DNA of 64,000 nt, taken from contig NZ_JAGPNL010000001.1 in NCBI RefSeq assembly GCF_018069565.1, positions 1,426,001-1,490,000 on the forward strand, given 5' to 3'. This document shows positions 18,274 to 29,700 of the stretch, in pieces (position 1 is the first letter of the stretch; every line of letters begins with the position of its first letter). Under the pieces are notes generated by a model. It did not search any database. It saw only the letters and a list, made by a program, of their open reading frames with translations, and was not told where the DNA came from. The DNA comes from Streptomyces tagetis (GTDB lineage Bacteria > Actinomycetota > Actinomycetes > Streptomycetales > Streptomycetaceae). Made by a program: the position numbers and the translations under genes.

Positions 18274-18292
18274 TAAGGCTAGGCTTACCTAA
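18274..18292 (+). promoter_or_regulatory. Iron box (DmdR/DtxR operator) upstream of the NRPS operon
   Basis: TAAGGCTAGGCTTACCTAA matches TTAGGTTAGGCTAACCTAA at about 16 of 19 positions and is nearly palindromic. It ends 20 bases before the MbtH-like start, overlapping the likely promoter. Iron-loaded DmdR1 would repress the MbtH/oxidase/NRPS genes here, so expression is expected under iron starvation. Binding is inferred from sequence only. Confidence 0.82.
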
Positions 18293-18312
18293 GTTGACTC
18301 GAAGGAGGAGTT

Positions 18313-18531
18313 GTGACCAACCCGTTCGAGGACGAGGACGGCGTGTACCTGGTACTCGTCAACGACGAAGGACAGCACTCTCTCTGGCCCTCTTTCGCGG
18401 AGGTTCCCGCCGGATGGACCGTGGTCCACGGCGAGGACACCCGCACCGGGTGCCTGGAGTACGTCGAGAAGAACTGGACCGATCTCCGGCCCAAGAGCCT
18501 GATCGAGAGCATGGCTGCCGACGCCTCATGA
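18313..18531 (+). CDS. MbtH-like protein
   Basis: 72 residues. It begins [20 protein letters not shown] and carries the family hallmarks SLWP, PAGW and the paired WTDLRPKS near the C-terminus. MbtH-like proteins bind NRPS adenylation domains and help them fold and activate amino acids. The start is GTG 18313 with GAAGGAGG upstream. It is the first gene after the iron box and its TGA overlaps the ATG of the oxidase (ATGA). It is expected to serve the NRPS proteins encoded downstream. Confidence 0.96.
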   Translation: MTNPFEDEDGVYLVLVNDEGQHSLWPSFAEVPAGWTVVHGEDTRTGCLEYVEKNWTDLRPKSLIESMAADAS

Positions 18532-20582
18532 CCACCTCGTCGACATCCGGCCGGGACCTGCTCGGCAGACGCGGCTTCCTCGTCGGCGTCGGCACGGCCG
18601 GCACGGGTGCCGCCCTGGGAACGGGCGTCCTGCTCACCCGGGGCGGCCCCGCGGCCGGGCCCGTCCCGCCCCGGCCCGCCCTCATGACCGCCGCGCTCGG
18701 CACCCCGCTCGCCACCCTCCCGCACGCCGTCGAACAGGCCCGCGCGGCCGGGAACCGGGCCGGCGGCGCCGCCGGCCGGGCCGCGGCGGCGGCCACGGCA
18801 CTCAGGCCCTTCGTCGACCGGCTGCCGGTGCCCCCGGTGCTGCGCGGCCGTGACGGCGCCCTGACCGTCTCCCTGCGCACCGCGAGCGTGCGGCTGCACC
18901 GGGACCTGCCCGCCACCCGCCTGTGGACGTACGAAGGGTCCCACCTCGGCCCCACCATCGAGGCGCGCAGCGGCAGCCGGCTCCGCGTGGCCTGGGAGAA
19001 CGACCTGACCGGTGCCTTCCCCGTCCCCGCGGTCCGCGTCCCCTTCTCCTACGAGGAGGGCCGGCCGCTGATGTGGGACCGCCCCGGACGCGAGGGCGGC
19101 ACCCCGCGCGAGGACGTCGCCGCCCTGCCGCCCTGGACCGCCGTGCACCTGCACGGGGCGGTGACCGGCGGCGGCAACGACGGCTGGGCGGAGAACGCCG
19201 TCCTGCCCGCCGACGCCCAGCTCTCCGAGTACCGCAACCAGCAGCGCGCGAGCGGCCTGTGGTACCACGACCACGCCATGCACATCACCCACCTCAACGT
19301 GATGACCGGCCTGGCCGCGGGCCAGTACCTCGTCCGCGACGACGAGGAGGCCGGCCTGCGGCTGCCCCGGGGCGAACGCGAACTGCCCCTGGTCCTCTTC
19401 GACCGCAACCTCGACCTGGACGCGGACGGCGGGTTCACCGGGGGCCTGCTCTACAAGGGGATCGTGGTCGTCGACGACCCCTACGAACTGGTACGCCCCT
19501 TCACCGGCCCCTTCACGCTCGTCAACGGGAAGATCTGGCCGTACCAGGAGGTCGACGCCGGCTGGTACCGCCTCCGGCTGCTCAACGCCTCCAACAACCG
19601 GCCCTACCTGCTGAAACTCCTCGACGAGGAGGGCCGCCAGGTGCCCCCCGAGGCGTTCGTGCAGATCGGCACCGACGCCGGACTGCTGCCCGCGCCCGCG
19701 CCGCTCAAGGACGGCGTCTCCCTCACCCCCGCCGAACGGGCCGACGTCCTCGTGGACTTCTCCCGCTATCGCGGGCAGCGGCTGCGGCTGGCCAACACCC
19801 TGCCGGAACCGGGCATCCGCGCCGAGGTGCTGGAGTTCCGGGTCGGCTCACGCGCCGAGGGCGGCGGCTACTCCGTACCGGGAAGGCTCGCCCGCTCCTT
19901 CCGCCCCGTCGACCGGGGGAAACTCGCCGGGACCCGGGAGCGGATGGTGATGGTGACCCCCGTCTACCCCAAGGACCCCGAACTGTGGGAGATGGAGGAG
20001 ACCGAGGCCCCCCAGGGCGAACTGCCCATCGACGGCATCGTCCAGTTCGAGGACGCCCTCGGCCGGGTGCGCACCTTCCGGCGCGTGTCGTCCACCTACG
20101 ACGACCCCGTCGCCTTCACCGTCCCGGCGGGCTCCACCGAACGCTGGACCTTCCTCAGCCTGGAACAGTCCGAGGGCTCCTACCCCCACCCCATGCACCT
20201 GCACGCCACCGCCTTCCAGGGCCTCAGCCGCGACCTGTACGACGTCAGCACCTTCACCTTCTTCGAGCGCGAGGGCGGCGGCTACGGAGCCGGCACCTCC
20301 GCCCCGCTGAGACGGAAGGCGGCCCGCGCACTGACGCCCGCGGAGAAGGGCCCGAAGGACACCATCGCCCTGTACCCCGCGGAGATGATCACCGTGGCCG
20401 CCGAGTTCCAGGACGTGCCCGGCCGCTTCATGCACCACTGCCACATCTACGAGCACGAGGACATGATGATGATGCGCCCCTTCGTGGTGCAGCCGAGACA
20501 GGTCATCGCCCTCGCCCCGCACGGCGCCCACGGCACGCCACCCTCCGGCGGCACGTCCGCCGCGCGGCACGGACAGCACTGA
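18528..20582 (+). CDS. Tat-exported multicopper oxidase (phenoxazinone synthase/bilirubin oxidase/CueO-like)
   Basis: 684 residues. A twin-arginine signal is visible at residues 14-18 (RRGFL) followed by a small-residue hydrophobic stretch. Copper motifs are complete: [23 protein letters not shown] and the C-terminal [12 protein letters not shown], containing the type 1 Cys and the bridging histidines, with Met available as axial ligand. Such enzymes oxidise aminophenols, catechols or Fe(II) with O2. The ATG at 18528 overlaps the MbtH stop, so it belongs to the iron-box operon. Possible roles are ferroxidase, oxidation or protection from catechols, or chromophore formation on the peptide. The substrate is not decided by sequence. 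Confidence 0.93.
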   Translation: MTTSSTSGRDLLGRRGFLVGVGTAGTGAALGTGVLLTRGGPAAGPVPPRPALMTAALGTPLATLPHAVEQARAAGNRAGGAAGRAAAAATALRPFVDRLPVPPVLRGRDGALTVSLRTASVRLHRDLPATRLWTYEGSHLGPTIEARSGSRLRVAWENDLTGAFPVPAVRVPFSYEEGRPLMWDRPGREGGTPREDVAALPPWTAVHLHGAVTGGGNDGWAENAVLPADAQLSEYRNQQRASGLWYHDHAMHITHLNVMTGLAAGQYLVRDDEEAGLRLPRGERELPLVLFDRNLDLDADGGFTGGLLYKGIVVVDDPYELVRPFTGPFTLVNGKIWPYQEVDAGWYRLRLLNASNNRPYLLKLLDEEGRQVPPEAFVQIGTDAGLLPAPAPLKDGVSLTPAERADVLVDFSRYRGQRLRLANTLPEPGIRAEVLEFRVGSRAEGGGYSVPGRLARSFRPVDRGKLAGTRERMVMVTPVYPKDPELWEMEETEAPQGELPIDGIVQFEDALGRVRTFRRVSSTYDDPVAFTVPAGSTERWTFLSLEQSEGSYPHPMHLHATAFQGLSRDLYDVSTFTFFEREGGGYGAGTSAPLRRKAARALTPAEKGPKDTIALYPAEMITVAAEFQDVPGRFMHHCHIYEHEDMMMMRPFVVQPRQVIALAPHGAHGTPPSGGTSAARHGQH

Positions 20583-20625
20583 CCCCCCGCACACCACCGG
20601 ACCGGGCACGACGCGCCCGAGGCCC

Positions 20626-20654
20626 CACCACCCGCGCTCCCCGCCCGGGTGGTG
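20626..20654 (+). terminator. Intergenic hairpin between oxidase and NRPS genes
   Basis: CACCACCCG (20626-20634) pairs with CGGGTGGTG (20646-20654) around an 11-base loop, in the 160-bp gap before the first NRPS gene. It could be a partial terminator or attenuator that lowers NRPS transcription relative to MbtH and the oxidase, or an mRNA-stabilising structure. Confidence 0.45.
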
Positions 20655-20742
20655 CCGGGCATGCCCCCGGCCCCGGTGACCGGTCCCCTCCGCAGCCCCT
20701 CACCGCCGGACCACGGTGAGACCGCACGCCGGGAGAATGCGC

Positions 20743-23700
20743 ATGACCACCGACCTCGACCGTCTGCCGCTCACCGCGGCCCAGCAGGGCCTGTGGACCG
20801 CCCAGCGGCTCGACCCCGCCAGCCCCGCCCACCTCACCGCCGAATACGTGGAGTTGACCGGCCCGCTCGACGCGAGACTGCTGTGCCGGGCCGTGACGGA
20901 CGCCGTGGCGGAGACGGACGGACTCACAGTGCGCTTCCTCGTCGAGGCGGACGACGACGGGGAACGGGTCTGGCAGCGGCCGGGCGCCGTCCCCCCGCGG
21001 CAACCCGACGTCCTCGATCTCACCGGCGAGGACGATCCCCGGTCCGCCGCCCTGGCCTGGATGGAGCGGGAACGCTCCGTCCCCGTCGACCTCGAACACG
21101 GCAGGCTCCACCGGCACGCCCTCCTGCGCACCGGCGAGACGACCTGGCTGTGGTACCACCGCTGCCACCACATCCTCCTGGACGGCTACGGCTTCCATCT
21201 CCTCGCCGACCGCGTCGCCCGCCTCTACCACGCCCTGGACACGGGGACCGAACCCCCCGCGCGCACAAGCGCCTCGCTGCGCGAGGCGGTCGCCGAGGAC
21301 CGGGCGTACACGGGCTCCGAGGAGGAGCGCGCCGACGGGCGATGGTGGCGCGGCCGACTCGCCGACCGGCCCCACCCGGTCACCTTCGGCGAGGCACCCC
21401 TCCCCGGCGCCGCGCACGGTTTCCGGCGCCGGCGACGTGCCCTGCCGGCCTCGGCGGCCGACGCGCTGGCCGGGTTCGCCCAGCGGGCCAAGGCCACCTG
21501 GCCGGAGGCCGTGCTGTCCGCGTGGGCGCTCTACCTGACCGGCCTCACCGGCACCCGCGAGGCGGTGATCGGCCTGCCCGTCAGCAACCGGACCAAGGGA
21601 GCCCTGCTCCGCGTCCCCACCACCGCGGTCAACGTCGTCCCGCTGCGCGTACCGGTCGACGACCGCGAGACGCCGGCGGAGCTGCTGCGCCGCGTGACCC
21701 TGGCGATGCGCGCCGTGCGCCGGCACCAGCGCTACCGGGGCGAACAACTCCGGCGCGACCTCGGCCTCTTCGGAGACGGCAGGCGTCTCGCCGGACCGCA
21801 GGTCAACATCAAGCCCTTCCCCGCCGTGCTCTCCTTCGGCCGGTGCACCGGCACCGTGCACTCCCTCGCGGCCGGCGCGGTCGAGGACCTCACCGTCAGC
21901 GTCAGCGGACAGCCCGGCACCAGCGGCCTCGACCTCACGTTCGACGCTCACCCGGCCCGCTACACCGACGCCGAACTCACCGCGCACGCCGACCGGTTCA
22001 CCGACCTGCTCCGCCGGCTCCCGGACACCCCGGCGCACACCCCCGCCGGGCGGCTCGCCCTGGCGAGCGAACGGGAACGGCACCTCCTCACCGGGACTTG
22101 GGCACACGGGCCCGACGCACCCGACCGGGCACCCGTCCTGGACCGCGCCTTCGCCGCACAGGTCCTCCGCACCCCCGGAGCACCCGCCCTGCGCAGCGGC
22201 GACCGCGAGCTGACCTACGCGGAACTCGACCGGCGGGTGGAGACGCTGAGCCGCCTGCTGCGCTCCCGCGGCGCCGGCCGCGGCACCCTCGTCGCCGTCT
22301 GCCTGCCGCGCACCGAGGCACTCGTGATCGCCCTGCTCGCCGTCGTCCGCGCGGGCGCCGGCTACGTACCGCTCGATCCCGCCTACCCGGACGACCGGCT
22401 GCGGCAGATGCTGACCGACAGCGAGCCGGTGCTGCTGCTCACCGACGCCCCGGGCGCGCGGGACAGCGGCGTACCCGAGGTGGCGGTCGCCCCCGACGGC
22501 ACGCCCGACGGCGCCCGGGACGACGACGGCGCTCCGGACGATCAAGGCCCTCCGGACGGCCACGGTGCCCGGGACGACCACGGTGCCCGGGACGACCACG
22601 GTGCCCGGGACGACGAGGTCACCCGGGACGACGGCGCCCCGGACGGCCACGGCCCCGTGGGCGGCCCGACGCCCCGGCACGCCCCCGGGGACACCGCCTA
22701 CGTCATCTACACCTCCGGCTCCACCGGGCGGCCCAAGGGCGTCGTCGTCTCCCACGGCGCGCTCGCCAACTTCCTCGCGGCGGTGCGGGGGACGCTGGAC
22801 CCCCGCCCCGGTGACCGGCTCCTCGCGGTGACGACGGTGTCCTTCGACATCGCCGCGCTGGAACTCTTCCTTCCACTGGTCACCGGGGGCACCGTGATCC
22901 TCGCCGCCCGGGAGGACGTACGGGACCCCTTCGCGCTCGCCGCCCTGGTACGGACCCACCGGCCGGACCTCGTCCAGGCCACGCCCTCCCTGTGGCGCGT
23001 CCTCGCGGAGGCCGACCCCGGTGCCCTGTCGGGAGTGCGCGTCCTGTGCGGCGGCGAGGCCCTGCCACCGGACCTCGCCCGCCGTCTCGCCGGACTCGGC
23101 GCGGACCTGACCAACCTGTACGGACCCACCGAGACCACCGTCTGGTCGACCGCCGCCGTCCTCGACGAGGGCGCCCTCCCACACGTGGGCCGCCCGCTGC
23201 GGCACACCCGCGCCTACGTCCTCGGCACCCGGCTCACCCCCCTCCCGGCGGGCGTCGCGGGCGAGTTGTACCTCGCCGGGGACTCCGTGGCCGACGGCTA
23301 CCTGGGGCGGGCGGCGCTGACGGCGGAGCGGTTCACGGCCGATCCGTACGGTCCGGCGGGGGAGCGGATGTACCGCACGGGGGACGTGGCCCGGTGGCGG
23401 GAGGACGGCACGCTGGAGGTGCTGGGCCGCGCCGACCACCAGGTGAAGATCCGCGGTCACCGGGTCGAGCCCGGCGAGGTCGCCGCCGCCCTGGCCGGGC
23501 ACCCCGGGGTACGGGAGGCCGCCGTGGTCGCCCGGACGACGGGCGCCGCCGCCGAACCGTCCCTCGTCGCCTTCCACGCCGGCACCGCGAAGGAGCCCGA
23601 ACTCCGCGCCCACCTCGCCCGCCTGCTCCCCGCCCACCTGGTGCCGGCCCGCTTCCACGCCCTGCCCGCCCTGCCGCGCACCCCCAACGGCAAGACCGAC

Positions 23701-26700
23701 CTCGGCGCACTGCCACAGGCCGGTGCCGCGACCGACGAACGGCGACGCGCGCCGGCGACGGCCACGGAGGAGTCGCTCTGCCGCCTGTTCGCCCGGGTGC
23801 TCGGCATCCCGGAGGCCGGGGCCGACGACGACTTCTTCGCCCTCGGCGGCCACTCGCTGAGCGCCGCCCGCCTCACCACCGCCCTGCGCGCCGAGGCCGG
23901 GGTCGAACTGGCGGTGCGCGCCCTCTTCGACCACCCGACACCGGCCCGGCTCGCCGGTGCCGTCGAAGCCGCCCGGGGCGCCCGCGAGCCCCTGGTGCCG
24001 CAGCCCCGGCCGCACCGGCTGCCGCTCTCGCCCGGACAGCGCCGCCTGTGGTTCCTGCACCAGGCCGAAGGGGCGGGCGCCGCCTACAACATCCCGCTCG
24101 CGGTCCGCCTCACCGAGGCGCCGGACCCGGGCGTCCTCACCGCCGCCGTGAAGGACCTGTTGCTGCGGCACGAGGTGCTGCGCACCGTCTTCCCGGTCAC
24201 CGACGGGGAGCCCTGCCAGCGGATACTGGACCCCGCCGCACTGGAGCCGCCCGTACGCCTGCACCGCGTGACGCCGCGGGAGCACGACGGGGCCCTCGCC
24301 GAAGCCGCCGCGGAACCCTTCGACCTCGCCCACGAACCCCCGCTGCGCGTCCACCTGTTCGAAACCGAAACCGAAACCGAAACCGACGCCGACACCGACA
24401 CCGACACCGAAACCGACGCCGCCCGCACCCTGCTTCTGGTGCTGCACCACATCGCCGCCGACGAATGGTCGCTGACACCGCTCCTGCGCGACCTCGGCGC
24501 GGCACTGGCCGCACGCGGCACGGGCCGCGCCCCGGACTTCACGCCCCCGCCCGCGCAGTACGCCGACTACACCCTCTGGCAGCGGCGCACCGCCCGCCGC
24601 GACGAGGCCGAGCACCTGGCGTACTGGCGGGAACGACTGCGCGACGCGCCGGAACAGACCGAGCTGCCCTGGGCCCGGCCCCGGCCGCCCGAGGCCGGCG
24701 GTGCCGCCGCCACCCACGCCTTCACCCTCGACACCCGCCGCTACGGCCGTGTGGCCGACCTGGCCCGCCGCACCCGCACCAGCACCTTCATGGTGCTGCA
24801 CGCCGCCCTCGCGGTGACCCTGTCCCGGCTCGGCGCGGGCGACGACATCGTCCTCGGCGCCCCGGTCGCGGGCCGCGACGACGAGGCACTGCGGGACGCG
24901 CCCGGCTTCTTCATCAACACCCTCGCCCTGCGCACCGACCTGAGCGGCAACCCGAGCGCCGAGCAACTCATGGAACGCGTCCGGGACACGGACCTGGAGG
25001 CGTTCTCCCACCAGGAGCTGCCCTTCGAGCGGGTCGTCGAGGCGGTCAACCCGGCCCGGATCGCCGGTGTGTCCCCGCTCTTCCAGGTGCTCTTCGCCCT
25101 CCGTGAGGAGTTCGGCGACGCCGCGGCGCTGCCCGGCCAGAGCGGCAGGCCCCGGCTGGTGCGGACCGGGGACGCCAAGTTCGACCTCCAGGTCACCTTC
25201 AGCGAGGACCGGGAGTCCGGCACGGCGGCAGGGCTCCTGGAGTACCGCACCGCCCTGTGGCAGGCGCCGGACGCGGAGCGCTTCGCCGACGCCCTCGTGC
25301 ACGTGATCGACCGGCTGACCGCCCATCCCACGCGCCCGCTGTCCGCGCTCCGGATGCCGCCCGGCGACGAACACGAGGAGGCACGCGAGGCCACCACCCG
25401 TACCCTCCCCGCCACCGGCCCCGCCCTGCTCTTCGCCGAGCAGGCGGCCCGCACCCCCGACAAGCTCGCCCTCGTCAGCGGCACGGAGGAACTGACCTAC
25501 CGCCGGCTGGAGTCCCGCGCCGCCCGGCTGGCGACCGTGCTCGCCGAACACGGAGCCGGCCCCGGCACCCTCGTCGGCGTCAGTCTCCCGCGCGGCACCA
25601 CGCTCCTCGTCACCCTCCTCGCCCTGGCCCGCACCGGCGCCGCCTACCTGCCCGTCGACCCCGGCTTCCCCGGCGAACGCGTCCGCCTCCTGCTCGCCGA
25701 CGCAGGCCCCGCCCTGCTGATCACCACCCGGGCACCCGAGGGCGCCCTGCCACCGGAACGACTGCTCGACCCGGACGACCCCGCCTTCCGCGCCCGGGTG
25801 GAGGCCGCCGGCGAACTGCCCCCGCCCGCGCCCCGGCACGGCGCCCACCCGGCCTACGTCATCCACACCTCCGGCTCCACCGGCACCCCCAAGGGCGTGG
25901 TGGTCACCGAGGCAGCCCTGACCAACTTCCTGCTGTGCACGGCGGACACGCTCGCCTTCACCGGCGACGAACGGCTCCTCGCCGTCACCACCGTCGGCTT
26001 CGACATCGCCGTACTGGAACTCTTCCTGCCGCTGGTCACCGGCGGCACCGTGATCCTCGCCGGACGCGAGGAGGTCCGCGATCCCGCGCTGCTCGCCGCC
26101 CTCCTCGGCCGCAGCGCGGCCACCGTCATGCAGGCCACCCCCTCCCTCTGGCGTGCCCTGGTGGAGGAGGCCCCCGAAGCCCTGCGCGGAGTGCGCATCC
26201 TGTGCGGGGGCGAGGCGCTCGCCCCCGACCTGGCCACCGCCCTCGCCGGGCTCGGCGCCGACCTGACCAACCTGTACGGGCCCACCGAGACCACCATCTG
26301 GTCCACGTCGGCGCCCCTGGACCGGCGGGACGCCACCGCCCCGCACGCCGGCCGGCCCCTGTGGAACACCCGCGCCCACGTCCTCGACCGCTTCCTCGCC
26401 CCCGTTCCCGCGGGCGTTCCCGGTGAGCTGTACCTCGCCGGGACCGGGCTCGCCCAGGGGTACCTGGGGCGTGCGGCGCTGACGGCGGAGCGGTTCACGG
26501 CCGATCCGTACGGTCCGGCGGGGGAGCGGATGTACCGCACGGGTGACCTCGCCCGGTGGCGGCGGGACGGCACGCTGGAGGTGCTGGGCCGCGCCGACCA
26601 CCAGGTGAAGATCCGCGGTCACCGGATCGAGCCCGGCGAGGTCGCCGCCGCCCTGCGCGCCGACCCGCGGGTACGTGACGCCGCCGTGACCGCCCACACC

Positions 26701-29700
26701 GCGCCGGGCGATCCCGCGCCCCGGCTCGTCGCCTATCTCGTGGGCCCGCGTGACCAGGAGGAGGCCCGGCAGGTCCGCGAGGACGTCACGGACCGGCTCC
26801 CCGCCCACCTGGTGCCCTCCCTGTGCCTGACGCTCGACGCGCTCCCGCGGACCCCCAACGGCAAACTGGACCGGGCGGCCCTGCCCGCCCCCGTGCCCGC
26901 CGCCCGCACCTCCCGGGCGCCGCACGGCCCGCGCGAGGAAGCCCTCGCCGCCCTCTTCGCCGAGGTGCTGGGCGGTGTCGAACCCGGCGCCGACGACGAC
27001 TTCTTCGCCCTCGGCGGCCACTCCCTGCTCGCCGCCCGGCTCGTGTCCGGGGCCCGGCCGCTGCTCGGCGACGACCTCACCGTCCGGCACGTCTTCGACA
27101 CCCCGACCGTCGCCGGACTCGCCGCCCGCAACGGCACCGCACCCCGGAGCCTCCCGCCCCTGACCCGGCGCGAACGCCCCGCCCGGCCCCCGCTCTCCCC
27201 GGCCCAGGACCGGCTGCGCTTCCTCGACTCCCTCGGCGGCACCGGCACCTCCTACCACCTGCCGTTCGTGCTCACCCTCACCGGGGACGTGGACCTGGCC
27301 GCCCTGCGCGCCGCCCTCACCGACCTGACCGGACGCCACGAGGTGCTGCGCACCGTCTTCCCCGACGACGGCGACGGACCCTACCAGCGGGTCCTGGACA
27401 CGGCGCCGCCCGTCGAGCAGGCGCGGGTGCGCGACGAAGCCGAACTGGAGCAGCGCCTCACGGAGTTGAGCGCGCGCCCCTTCGACCTGGCCGCCGACCC
27501 GCCCCTGCGGGTCACGGTCCTCACCGGCGCCGGCCGGGTGACCGTACTGCTCCTGCTGCACCACATCGCGGGCGACGAGTGGTCCGTCGCCCCGCTGCTC
27601 ACCGACCTGTCCACCGCCTACGCCGCGCGCCACGCCGGGCGGGCGCCCGACTGGGACCCGCTCCCCGTCGACCACACCGACTACGCGCTGTGGCAGCGGG
27701 AGTTGCTGGACGACGGCCACCTCGAACCCGAACTCGCCTACTGGCGTGAAGCGTTGAGCGGCGTCCCGGCGACCCTGGAACTGCCCGCCGACCGGCCCCG
27801 GCCCGCCCGCCCCACCGGCCGCGGCGGATTCGTCCCCTTCACCGTCCCGGACGCCACGGCCGCCGCCCTGCGCGAAGTGGCCCGGGACACCGGCACCACG
27901 CCGTTCATGGTGGTGCAGGCGGCGCTCGCCGCGCTGCTGAGCGCGCTCGGCGCGGGCGAGGACATCCCCCTCGGCGTGCCCACCGCCGGCCGGGAGGAGC
28001 GGCACACCGAAGACCTGGTCGGCTTCTTCGTCAACACCCTCGTCCTGCGCACCGACCTGACCGGCGCCCCCACCTTCCGGGACCTGCTCGACCGGGTCCG
28101 GGCCACCACGCTCGACGCCTTCGACCACGCCAGGGTGCCCTTCGAACGGGTCGTCGAGGCGGTCCGGCCCGAACGGGCCGCGCACAACCCGCTGTTCCAG
28201 GTCATGCTCACCTACCGCAAGCGTGGCGCGGTGCCCTTCTCGGCGCCGGGCGTGGCGGCCGGCTTCGCGCTGCGGGAGACCGAGACCGCCAAGTTCGACC
28301 TCGTGGTGGGCCTCACCGAGCACCTCGGCTCGCACCGCCTGGACGGCGCCGTCAACTACAGCGCCGACCTCTTCGACCGCGCCACCGCCGAGCGCCTCGC
28401 CGCCCGCCTGGTCCGGCTGCTGGGCGCGGCGGTCGCCGCCCCCGACACGCCCGTGCACCGGCTCCCGGTCCTCGACGACGAGGAACGCCGGACCGTGCTC
28501 ACCGGCTGGAACCCGGCCGGCGGTCCGGAACCCGGCCCCGACCTGCTCGACCGCCTCGGCGCGGCCGTCACCGCGTACGCCGGGCGCACCGCCGTCACCT
28601 GCGGCGGGCACAGCGTCGACCACGGCACCCTGGACCGGCGCACCAACGCCCTGGCCCGCACGCTCATCGCCCGCGGCATCGGCCCCGAGGACCGGGTCGC
28701 CCTGCTGCTGCCGCGCTCCACGGCCCTGGTGGAGGCCGTGCTCGCGGTGACCAAGGCCGGTGCCGCCCACGTGCCGGTGGACCCCCGGTACCCGGCCGCC
28801 CGTATCGCGCACACCGTCCGGGACGCCGCACCCGCGCTCGTCGTCACCGCGGGCGGCACCGAGGCACCCGCCGGCGTCCCGGTGCTCGACCTCGACGACC
28901 CCCTGGTCCGCGACGCGCTCGCCGGTGCCCCGGACGGTCCCGTCACCGACGCCGAACGCACCGCACCCGTGCACCCGGACCACGCCGCCTACCTCATCTA
29001 CACCTCCGGCTCCACGGGCACCCCCAAGGGCGTCGTGGTCACCCGACGCAACCTCACCCGCCTCTTCGACGCCACCCGCGCCCTCTTCGGCTTCGGCCCC
29101 GACGACGTGTGGACCCTCTTCCACTCCTACGCCTTCGACTTCTCCGTCTGGGAGATGTGGGGCGCGCTCCTGCACGGCGGCCGGCTCGTCGTCGTCCCGC
29201 ACGAGACGACCCGGTCGGGACCGGACTTCCTGCGCCTGCTGCACGAGGAGCGCGTCACCGTCCTCAACCAGACCCCCGCCGCCTTCGGCCAGCTCACCGA
29301 GTCCCTGCCCGGCCGGGGCGTGCCCCCCTCGCTGCGCTGGATCGTCTTCGGCGGCGAGGCCCTGGAACCGGGCCGCACCCTGCCCTGGCTCACCGGCCCC
29401 CGCCCGCCGCGGCTGGTGAACATGTACGGCATCACCGAGACCACCGTCCACGTCACCGCGTACGAACTCACCCGCGCCCGCGCCGAGGACGCCGCGCGCC
29501 GGGGGGTGAGCCCCGTCGGCCGCGCCATCGACGACCTGCGCCTGTACGTCCTGGACGGCGGACTGCGCCCGGTCCCGCCCGGCGTGACGGGCGAACTCCA
29601 CGTCGCCGGCGGCGGACTCGCCCGCGGCTACCACGGCCTGCCCGCGCTGACCGCCACCCGCTTCGTCGCCGACCCCTTCGGCCCGCCCGGCAGCCGCATG

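Larger units (their letters stand above)
20755..23960 (+). other. NRPS module 1: C(starter)-A(Gly)-T
   Basis: The C domain (to about 22080) resembles those of EntF and DhbF that join 2,3-dihydroxybenzoate or another aryl acid to the first amino acid. The A domain pocket reads D-I-L-Q-L-G-L-V-W-K from FDIAAL, VQATPS, VLCGGE and [10 protein letters not shown], the glycine code. Carrier motif [11 protein letters not shown]. An Asp/Gly-rich repetitive insert (22488-22676) lies between A2 and A3. Confidence 0.85.
24010..27130 (+). other. NRPS module 2: C-A(Gly)-T
   Basis: The C domain has HHIAADEWS (LCL-like class used with L or Gly donors). The A pocket reads D-I-L-Q-L-G-L-I-W-K ([28 protein letters not shown]), the glycine code. 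The carrier is GGHS type. A hexanucleotide expansion (24361-24420) encodes an acidic Glu/Thr/Asp loop inside the C domain, just before the HH motif. Confidence 0.85.

Noticed and set aside
24361..24420. Short regular repeats as a CRISPR array
   Set aside because: There are no spacers. The units are contiguous, in frame and inside a C domain.
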